A DNA stretch of 64,000 bases from assembly GCF_022012305.1 (NCBI RefSeq), contig NZ_JAKLTM010000010.1, positions 1 to 64,000 of the forward strand, given 5' to 3'. Of the stretch, positions 58,378 through 64,000 are shown piece after piece. The stretch comes from Ramlibacter paludis (GTDB taxonomy: Bacteria; Pseudomonadota; Gammaproteobacteria; Burkholderiales; Burkholderiaceae_C). The stretch's first letter is position 1, and each line of letters starts with the position of its first letter. The notes beneath the pieces were generated by a model. The model ran no database searches. It saw nothing but the letters and a program-made list of their open reading frames with translations, and had not been told where the DNA came from. The position numbers and the translations under genes were made by a program.

Positions 58378-59335
58378 CCAGCAGCCACGGCCCGACCGCA
58401 TCGGGCAGGTCGAAGATGTGGCCCGGGAAGCTGCCACCCGGAAAGCCGCAGTGCCCGCCGTGCTCGGGCTGCCAAAGCGTCACATAGCTTCCCACTTCGC
58501 GCGCCTTGGGCAGGCTCTCCGGCGGGATGAAGGGGTCGTTGCGCGGGTTCACGGCCAGCGCCGGCACCCGGATGCTCTCCAGGTGCGGCAGCGCCGAAGC
58601 CTGGGTCCAGTAGTCGGTCGTGCTGTTGAAGCCGTGCACCGGCGCCGTGAACACCTTGTCGAATTCGTAGATGTCGCGCACGGCCACCATCGCCTCGCGG
58701 TCGAAGATGCCCGGGTGGTCGTTCCACTTACGCAGCGCCTTGGGCTTGAGCACGCGCAGGAACATCGTCGTGTAGACCAGCCGGTTGAAGCCGCGGCCGA
58801 TGGCGTGGCCGGCGGCGATCATGTCGAGCGGCGAACAGACCGACGCGATGGCATCGACCAGCCGCGCCGCGTCTTCCTGCACTTCGCCGGCCCAGCGCAT
58901 CAGCGCATTGCCGCCCAGCGACACGCCCACCGCGACGATGGGGCCAGCATGCCGCTCGCGCAGCCGCTTCAGGATCCAGTCGACCTCTTCGTAGTCGCCC
59001 GAGTGGTAGGCGCGCGGGGCCAGGTTGAGCTCGCCGCTGCAGCCGCGGAAGTGCGGCACCACGTAGCGGATGCCTTGTGCCGCGGCGAAGTCGGCAAAGG
59101 ACTCGGCGTAGTGGCTGTGCGACGAACCCTCCAGGCCGTGGAAGAGAACCAGCAGCGTGTTGCTGCGCACCGGCGCGGTCAGCCAGTCGAGGTCGAGGAA
59201 GTCACCGTCGGGCGTGGTCCAGCGTTCGCGCCGGTACTCGGGCGTCGGACCCCGGGTGCGCCGCGACCACAGCGCCGGCCAGATGGTCTGGGCGTTTCCG
59301 CCGGGCAGCCACCAGGGCGCCCGGTAGGCCTGCAT
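58358..59335 (-). CDS. YheT-type alpha/beta hydrolase
   Basis: 325 aa. Opening PWWLPGGNAQTIWPAL is typical. Catalytic residues: nucleophile in GVSLGGNALMRW, an Asp in NPRNDPFIPPE and the His in EHGGHCGF; FHGLEGSSHSHYAESF is the oxyanion strand. The substrate of this family is not well defined. The start 59335 lies 8 bp after the NTF2-like gene, so the two are one operon with the upstream NAD(P)-binding protein. Confidence 0.88.
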   Translation of the reverse strand: MQAYRAPWWLPGGNAQTIWPALWSRRTRGPTPEYRRERWTTPDGDFLDLDWLTAPVRSNTLLVLFHGLEGSSHSHYAESFADFAAAQGIRYVVPHFRGCSGELNLAPRAYHSGDYEEVDWILKRLRERHAGPIVAVGVSLGGNALMRWAGEVQEDAARLVDAIASVCSPLDMIAAGHAIGRGFNRLVYTTMFLRVLKPKALRKWNDHPGIFDREAMVAVRDIYEFDKVFTAPVHGFNSTTDYWTQASALPHLESIRVPALAVNPRNDPFIPPESLPKAREVGSYVTLWQPEHGGHCGFPGGSFPGHIFDLPDAVGPWLLANVSSR

Positions 59336-59343
59336 CGCGGGCG

Positions 59344-59796
59344 TCAATGGAGCACCGACGGCGCGTCGGACACTTCCTGGATCTCGCTCGTCGTTCCAGG
59401 GCTGGCATGGTGGGCCACCAGGCGCCAGCCCTGCGCCGTGCGGTGGTAGACATTGGTGGCGATCACCCAGGCTTGCGTCGGGCCCTTGGCCGTCAGCACT
59501 TCCACGCGCTCCAGCACGTTGTGCACGCTGCTGGCCATGGATTCGGTCTTGCGCACCCGCTCGGGCCAGGCCCGCACGGCGCCGCCGTTGGCGAACATCG
59601 CCTCGAAGGTCGCGCGAATGGCGGTGGCGCCCACCACGCGCGGCCCGCCGGGGTGGATGCAGAAGATGTCGTCCTCGTCGGCCCAGCAGGCCATCAGCTT
59701 GTCGATGTCGCCGTTCTGCAACGCTGCATAGAAGGCGGCTTCGATGTCGTCTGCATCGCCTTCGAGGCTGGCGGCCTGGAGCTTGGACTTGCGCAT
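59344..59796 (-). CDS. NTF2-like (SnoaL/DUF4440-type) protein
   Basis: 150 aa. The NTF2-like cone is suggested by DDIEAAFYAALQNGDIDKL, EDDIFCIHPGGPRVVG and a late AQGWRLVAHHAS. No catalytic residue can be assigned. Start at ATG 59796; a TTG at 59817 is an alternative. Between the hydrolase and the NAD(P)-binding gene on the same strand. Confidence 0.8.
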   Translation of the reverse strand: MRKSKLQAASLEGDADDIEAAFYAALQNGDIDKLMACWADEDDIFCIHPGGPRVVGATAIRATFEAMFANGGAVRAWPERVRKTESMASSVHNVLERVEVLTAKGPTQAWVIATNVYHRTAQGWRLVAHHASPGTTSEIQEVSDAPSVLH

Positions 59797-59823
59797 GGGT
59801 TGCGGCGATTGTGCCAAGAATCT

Positions 59824-60564
59824 TCAGCGCAGCCAGTCGCGCGCGATCGCTTCTGTGTCGCCCTGCGACGCCTGCCACACCAGTTCCGGCGCGGCGACGT
59901 GGATGCCGGGCGGCGCATGCCGCAGCGACGCCGCCAGCAGTTGCGCCACCTTCGAAGCCCTCGGCGGCTGTTCGCTGGAAGGAATCATGTACTGGAAGAC
60001 GCCCAGCATCCAGTGCGCGAGCCGCGCCGGCACGTGCGGGTGGCGGACCGCGCCCGGCGCCTGCGCCGACCGCAGCAGCAGGAAGCGGTCGAATCCCAGG
60101 GCAGCGACGGCCTGTTCGTCCAGGGTGGCCAGTCCCCGCTTCAAGGCCTCGGGCAAGCGGCCCGGCGCATGCGGCAGCACCACGGCCAGCGTGCGGACGT
60201 CGCCGGCGCGCAGCCAGCGCGCCAGGGCGACGAGTTGCTCCGGCGTGGGTGTCCACAGCGCGCGCTCGCGGTCGTAGAACAGGCGCGGCGGGTCGAACAG
60301 CACCACCGCCACGTCCGCGGCGGCCGCCGGCCAGTCGGCCGGATCGTCCGAAGGCACCACGCGGGTCTGCACGCCGCGCAGTCCATCGCGGATCGGCTCG
60401 CGCGCCAGCACTTGGGTGGAGCCGTACCCGTCCGATCCGACCAGCCGCCGCAACACTTCGTTGCCGAGGGCGCCGGTGGCACCAGCGATGAGCAGCCGCG
60501 GCTTGGCCACGGAAGGGCTGCGACGGGCGGCGGCCTGCAGCACTTGAAGCGGGTCCTGAACCAT
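59824..60564 (-). CDS. NAD(P)-binding Rossmann protein, oxidoreductase-like
   Basis: 246 aa. N-terminal dinucleotide motif IAGATGALGNEVLRRL as in NmrA/atypical SDR proteins; the later sequence lacks a clear YxxxK. It may be a sensor or a reductase. Divergent from lemA; first of three minus-strand genes. Confidence 0.75.
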   Translation of the reverse strand: MVQDPLQVLQAAARRSPSVAKPRLLIAGATGALGNEVLRRLVGSDGYGSTQVLAREPIRDGLRGVQTRVVPSDDPADWPAAAADVAVVLFDPPRLFYDRERALWTPTPEQLVALARWLRAGDVRTLAVVLPHAPGRLPEALKRGLATLDEQAVAALGFDRFLLLRSAQAPGAVRHPHVPARLAHWMLGVFQYMIPSSEQPPRASKVAQLLAASLRHAPPGIHVAAPELVWQASQGDTEAIARDWLR

Positions 60565-60616
60565 CCCATCTATGCTACCGTTGCGCCCGATTCGCCTAGG
60601 AAGGATGGTTCGAAGA

Positions 60617-61252
60617 ATGAAAAGATGGCTGTTGATCCTGGTGTCCGTGCTGGCCCTGTCCGGCTGCGGCTACAACGAATTCCAGAAGCTCGACGAGCAG
60701 ACCAAGTCGGCCTGGAGCGAAGTCCTCAACCAGTACCAGCGGCGTGCCGACCTGGTGCCCAACCTGGTGGCCACCGTCAAGGGCGAGGCCAGCTTCGAGC
60801 AGGACACGCTGACCAAGGTGATCGAGGCGCGCGCCAAGGCCACCGCGGTGCAGGTGACGCCCGAGACGCTGAACAACCCCGAGGCCTTCCAGAAGTTCCA
60901 GCAGGCGCAGGGCGAGCTGTCCAGCGCGCTGTCGCGGCTGCTGGTGGTGAGCGAACGCTACCCGGACCTGAAGGCGAACAAGGCGTTCAGCGACCTGCGC
61001 GTGCAGCTCGAAGGCACCGAGAACCGCATCACGGTGGCGCGCAACCGTTACATCCAGGCCGTGCAGCAGTACAACGTGCTGGCGCGCAGCTTCCCGACCA
61101 ACCTGACGGCGATGGTCTTCCACTACGAGCCCAAGCCGAGCTTCACCGTGCAGAACGAAGCGCAGATCTCCGTTCCGCCCTCGGTGGACTTCAGCAAGCC
61201 GATGGCCGCGCCTTCGCCCAGCGCGCCGGCCAGCACGACCCTGACCCGTTGA
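60617..61252 (+). CDS. lemA: LemA-family lipoprotein
   Basis: 211 aa. Lipobox (LALSGC) and the LemA helical core: YNEFQKLDEQTKSAWSEVLN, RADLVPNLVATVKG and ENRITVARNRYIQAVQQYN. The start at 60617 follows AAGGA; another ATG at 60605 is possible. Heads a lemA-TPM-TPM set, a common arrangement of unknown function. Confidence 0.9.
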   Translation: MKRWLLILVSVLALSGCGYNEFQKLDEQTKSAWSEVLNQYQRRADLVPNLVATVKGEASFEQDTLTKVIEARAKATAVQVTPETLNNPEAFQKFQQAQGELSSALSRLLVVSERYPDLKANKAFSDLRVQLEGTENRITVARNRYIQAVQQYNVLARSFPTNLTAMVFHYEPKPSFTVQNEAQISVPPSVDFSKPMAAPSPSAPASTTLTR

Positions 61253-61256
61253 TGGT

Positions 61257-62162
61257 TTGAAGCGCGCCCTCGCCCTCCTCCTGCTCGCCGCCGCCTGGCT
61301 GCTCGTGGCGGCGCAGGACGTGCTGCCCGTGCCGGCGCTCACCGCGCGGGTGATCGACCAGACCGGCACGCTCGACGCTATCCAGCGCCAGGGCCTGGAA
61401 GAAAAGCTGGCGGCCTTCGAGCAGAAGAAGGGTTCGCAGATGGTGGTGCTGCTGGTCCCCACCACGCAGCCGGAAGACATAGCCAGCTACGCCAACCGCG
61501 TCGGCAACGCCTGGAAGATCGGGCGCAAGGGCGTGGGCGACGGCATCCTGGTGATCGTCGCCAAGAACGACCGGGCGGCACGCATCGAAGTCGCCAAGAC
61601 GCTCGAAGGCGCGGTGCCCGACCTGGCGGCCAAGCGGATCATCGACGACGCGATGCTGCCGCGCTTTCGCGCCGACGACTACGCGGGCGGCCTGCAGGCC
61701 ACGGTGGACCAGCTGATCGCGCGCGTGACCGGCGAAGCGCTGCCCGCGCCGCCGGCGCCGACCCAGGCGCAGCGGCCCAGCGCCAAATCCGGCTTCGACT
61801 GGTTCGACCTGGCGATCTTCCTGTTCTTCGCCGTGCCCATCGCCGGCGGCGTGCTGCGCGGCATCTTCGGCCGCAAGCTCGGCTCGCTGGTCACGGGCGG
61901 CGGCGTCGGCTTCATCGCGATGCTGATCACGTCCAGTATGGTGGTGGCCGGCATCGCCGGCTTCATCGCGCTGCTGTTCTCGCTGCTCTCGGGCGGCGGC
62001 GGCATGCTGGGCGGCGGCCGCCGTGGCGGGCCGGTGTTCCTGCCGGGCGGCTTCGGCGGCGGCGGGGGGGGTGGCTGGGGCGGCGGCGGCGGGGGCGGCG
62101 GCGGTTTCAGCTCCGGCGGCGGCGGCGATTTCGGGGGCGGCGGCGCCTCGGGGAACTGGTGA
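61257..62162 (+). CDS. TPM-domain membrane protein (YgcG-like)
   Basis: 301 aa. Signal peptide, TPM domain (ARVIDQTGTLDAIQRQGLEEKL, then GVGDGILVIVAKNDRAARIE) at about 28-150, two membrane helices near 185-240 and a Gly-rich tail with repeated GGGGG runs ending ASGNW. No in-frame ATG exists, so the start is TTG at 61257, 4 bp after lemA. Its stop overlaps the next ATG. Confidence 0.88.
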   Translation: MKRALALLLLAAAWLLVAAQDVLPVPALTARVIDQTGTLDAIQRQGLEEKLAAFEQKKGSQMVVLLVPTTQPEDIASYANRVGNAWKIGRKGVGDGILVIVAKNDRAARIEVAKTLEGAVPDLAAKRIIDDAMLPRFRADDYAGGLQATVDQLIARVTGEALPAPPAPTQAQRPSAKSGFDWFDLAIFLFFAVPIAGGVLRGIFGRKLGSLVTGGGVGFIAMLITSSMVVAGIAGFIALLFSLLSGGGGMLGGGRRGGPVFLPGGFGGGGGGGWGGGGGGGGGFSSGGGGDFGGGGASGNW

Positions 62163-62671
62163 TGCTGCAACGCCTGAAACGCATCTTCCGGCACCGCTGG
62201 CTCGACGAGGCCGATACGCGGCGGGCGATTCCGCCGGCCCTGTCCGAACAATTGGCGCGCCGCGTGGCCGCCAGCGAACGGCGCCACTCCGGCGAGGTGC
62301 GCTTCTACATCGAAGCCGGCCTGCCCATGAGCTACCTCTGGCAGGACCTGACGCCACGCGATCGCGCCGTGGCGATGTTCAGCAAGCTGCGGGTGTGGGA
62401 CACCGCGCAGAACAACGGCGTGCTGATCTACCTGCTGCTGGCCGAACACGCCATCGAGATCGTGGCCGACCGCGGCCTCGATGCCCACGTCGGCCCGCAG
62501 CAATGGGCCGAGATCGTCGGGCGCATGGGCGCTGCCTTCAAGGAAGGCCGCTTCGAGGACGGGCTGACGCAGGCGCTGGAGGAGGTGTCGGCGCTGCTGG
62601 TGCAGCATTTCCCGGTGGACCCGGGCGCGCCGAACGCGAACGAGTTGCCGGACGAGCCGGTGCTGGGCTAG
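62162..62671 (+). CDS. TPM-domain protein
   Basis: 169 aa. Shorter TPM-type domain: HSGEVRFYIEAGLP, MFSKLRVWDTAQNNGVLIYLLLAEHAIEIVADRG-type strands. No membrane helix visible, so possibly cytoplasmic. ATG at 62162 overlaps the preceding TGA; a GTG one codon upstream (62159) is the alternative. Third of the lemA cluster. Confidence 0.85.
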   Translation: MLQRLKRIFRHRWLDEADTRRAIPPALSEQLARRVAASERRHSGEVRFYIEAGLPMSYLWQDLTPRDRAVAMFSKLRVWDTAQNNGVLIYLLLAEHAIEIVADRGLDAHVGPQQWAEIVGRMGAAFKEGRFEDGLTQALEEVSALLVQHFPVDPGAPNANELPDEPVLG

Positions 62672-62708
62672 GAGCCTGGGCGGCAGAGAAACGGGCCGAG
62701 GCTCCTAG
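62668..62708. terminator. Bidirectional terminator-like inverted repeat
   Basis: 10-bp arms CTAGGAGCCT (62668-62677) and their complement (62699-62708) lie between convergent genes, spanning both stops. The enclosed sequence includes a 26-bp word also found inverted at 81-106. Confidence 0.6.
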
Positions 62709-63805
62709 TCCTTCACTTCGCCGTTCGGCTTGAGCAGCACCATGCTCACGTAACTGCCGCCATGCCGGAAGTTCGGCTTGAACTCCACGATGTAGCCGCC
62801 GGCATCGTAGTGCCCCAGCCCGGAAAGTGAACGGTGCAGCGACGCGCGCGTGAGGCCCGGGCCGGCGCGCTTCATGCCCTCGACCATCACCTTGGCGGCG
62901 ATGCACGACTCGAGCGCGGTGACCGACATCGTTTCCTTCTGCCCCGAAGCCGTCCAGGCCTCGTTGCACTCGCGCACGACCGGCACGGTGTTGGAACGCG
63001 GGGTGGGCACGGTGATCGACATCGACACGCCGGTGGCCGCCGGACCGAGCGCCTTGGCGAGCTGCGTGGCGCCGGCGAAGGACAGGCTGGTCACCATGTA
63101 GGCCTTGTTGGCCGCCTTCAGCCGCTTGATCATCTGCGCGGCGGGCGCGTACAGCGTGGTCACCACCAGCACGTTGGGATCGGACGCGACCACCGCGTTG
63201 AAGTTGGCGTCGGTGATGTCGGCGTTGCGCTTGATCGCCACCGATACGGGCTGCTTGTTGAATTTCTTCAGCACCTCGGCCACGGTGTCGAAGTTCTGCT
63301 TGCCCACCGGGTCGTCGTAGTGCAGCACCGTCACGCGGGTCGAGCCCAGGTTGCCCCAGAAGTTGACGATCTTCTCGATCTCGTCCGCATAGGTCGAGCG
63401 CACGGTGTAGACGTACTCGTTCTGCTTGCGGATGGTGTCGGCGCCGGTGAAGGGCGCGAAGAACGGCACCTTGCCCTCGGCCACGGCCGGCATCGCCGGG
63501 ATGCTGAGCGTGGACGAGGCATAGCCGAACAGGGCGACGACGTTGTCCTCGGTCACGAGCTTCTTCGTGTTCTCGGCCGACAGCTTGGTGTCGTTCTTGT
63601 CGTCCAGCGTCACCAGCTTCAGCTTGGCTCCGTTAACCCCGCCCGCGTCGTTGACCTTCTTGAAATAGGCGAGCGCGCCGTTGCGGATGTCGTTGCCCAG
63701 TTCGGCGTTGCCGCCGGAAAGCGGGGCCGACTGGCCGACGACGATGTCGGCCGCCCACGCGGACGCCGTGGCCGCAAGAAGCAGCAGGGAAAGCAGGATG
63801 CGCAT
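62705..63805 (-). CDS. Branched-chain amino-acid-type ABC transporter receptor
   Basis: 366 aa with signal peptide (LLSLLLLAATASAWA). LivJ/LivK-type periplasmic-binding fold: IVVGQSAPLSGGNAELG, YFKKVNDAGGVNGAKLKL and GYASSTLSIPAMPAVAEGKVPFF. The ligand cannot be told; relatives bind amino acids, amides or aromatic acids. No permease or ATPase genes are in the window. Confidence 0.9.
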   Translation of the reverse strand: MRILLSLLLLAATASAWAADIVVGQSAPLSGGNAELGNDIRNGALAYFKKVNDAGGVNGAKLKLVTLDDKNDTKLSAENTKKLVTEDNVVALFGYASSTLSIPAMPAVAEGKVPFFAPFTGADTIRKQNEYVYTVRSTYADEIEKIVNFWGNLGSTRVTVLHYDDPVGKQNFDTVAEVLKKFNKQPVSVAIKRNADITDANFNAVVASDPNVLVVTTLYAPAAQMIKRLKAANKAYMVTSLSFAGATQLAKALGPAATGVSMSITVPTPRSNTVPVVRECNEAWTASGQKETMSVTALESCIAAKVMVEGMKRAGPGLTRASLHRSLSGLGHYDAGGYIVEFKPNFRHGGSYVSMVLLKPNGEVKD

Positions 63806-63962
63806 TGTTTGTCTCCGGACAAGAGATTAAGCCCGGCAGTGGGCGCCTGCCACCGGGTGGGACCCTTAGGGCTGCTGCCTCAGCCGTTGTAGGCGCACGC
63901 TGCCAGCAGCTTGCGGCGCGCGGGCAACCTGGCGCGGCCGCGGCCCGGGAGAATCGAGCGCC

Positions 63963-64000
63963 ATGAAAGTCGAATGGCCTTCGGTGCTCTGGATCGCCCG
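63963..64000 (+). CDS. Start of a gene cut by the window end, possibly histidine phosphatase
   Basis: Thirteen codons beginning MKVEWPSVLWIAR are visible. WPSVLWIxR followed by HG is how histidine phosphatase (phosphoglycerate mutase-like) proteins of this group often begin, so that is a guess. The stretch 63806-63962 before it shows no gene or RNA; a promoter was not recognised. Confidence 0.35.
   Translation, partial: MKVEWPSVLWIA

Noticed and set aside
55930..58437. 835-codon open frame antisense to mrdA
   Set aside because: Its repetitive Arg/Gly composition mirrors the Ala/Ser/Pro tail of PBP2 on the other strand.
62040..62160. Gly-rich repeats in the TPM gene as a tandem-repeat or CRISPR-like locus
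   Set aside because: They are in frame and encode the poly-Gly tail typical of this family; there are no spacers.
63806..63962. Possible tRNA or small RNA before the last gene
   Set aside because: No cloverleaf or conserved T-loop could be folded by eye.

Overview
The window looks like a chromosomal segment of a high-GC betaproteobacterium of the Comamonadaceae (Ramlibacter/Variovorax/Rhodoferax-like). The basis is the very high G+C, several orphan Bug/TctC-type solute receptors, the gatCAB / mreBCD-mrdA gene order and the typical MreC N-terminus. The genus is inference. No rRNA, tRNA, CRISPR array, insertion sequence or phage gene was seen, and no gene-free stretch exceeds 300 bp.

Layout. 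0.2-2.3 kb: acidic hypothetical protein and a RecQ helicase. 2.3-5.7 kb (minus): a three-gene operon of an FG-GAP-like protein, an SPFH/band-7 protein and an SH3-like protein. 5.8-8.6 kb: a response regulator/sensor kinase pair. 8.7-10.5 kb: two peptidoglycan peptidases (S11 and M15 types). 10.5-13.8 kb: a PNPOx-fold protein, a Bug receptor and a flavin monooxygenase. 13.8-21.0 kb: a transglutaminase/TPR lipoprotein, then a catabolic module: an aconitase-like enzyme and LysR regulator on one strand, and an HMG-CoA-lyase-like enzyme, a class III CoA-transferase and a Bug receptor on the other. 21.1-28.1 kb: a hybrid kinase co-transcribed with arginase, an asparaginase, and a biotinyl-domain/carboxyltransferase fusion. 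28.1-33.4 kb: an amber-interrupted gene, small membrane and TPR proteins, an AEC transporter, Rep helicase and an exported protein. 33.5-34.6 kb: a PHB-depolymerase-type esterase.

34.6-46.9 kb is the most striking region: a nitrite-to-nitrous-oxide denitrification island arranged as two divergent operons. Leftward are nirK (copper nitrite reductase fused to a cytochrome c domain), a nirV-like gene and a Sco copper chaperone. Rightward are a DUF2249 protein, quinol NO reductase, NsrR, a SufT-like Fe-S factor, an unknown membrane protein, NnrS, a nitronate monooxygenase and a B12-dependent ribonucleotide reductase. Most of these genes overlap or lie within 15 bp of each other. The shared 149-bp control region holds one FNR-type box (37565-37578) flanked by two copies of a 21-bp NsrR-like operator (37520-37540 and 37607-37627). 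The operators fall on the start sites expected for class II activation from that single box.

46.9-64 kb is mostly housekeeping: a bestrophin-like channel, exonuclease III, pyrE, a DUF4124 protein, gatCAB, mreBCD-mrdA (with a repeat element that contains the mreC start codon), a YheT-type hydrolase, an NTF2-like protein, an NAD(P)-binding protein, a LemA/TPM/TPM cluster, a branched-chain amino-acid-type receptor and the first 13 codons of a further gene.
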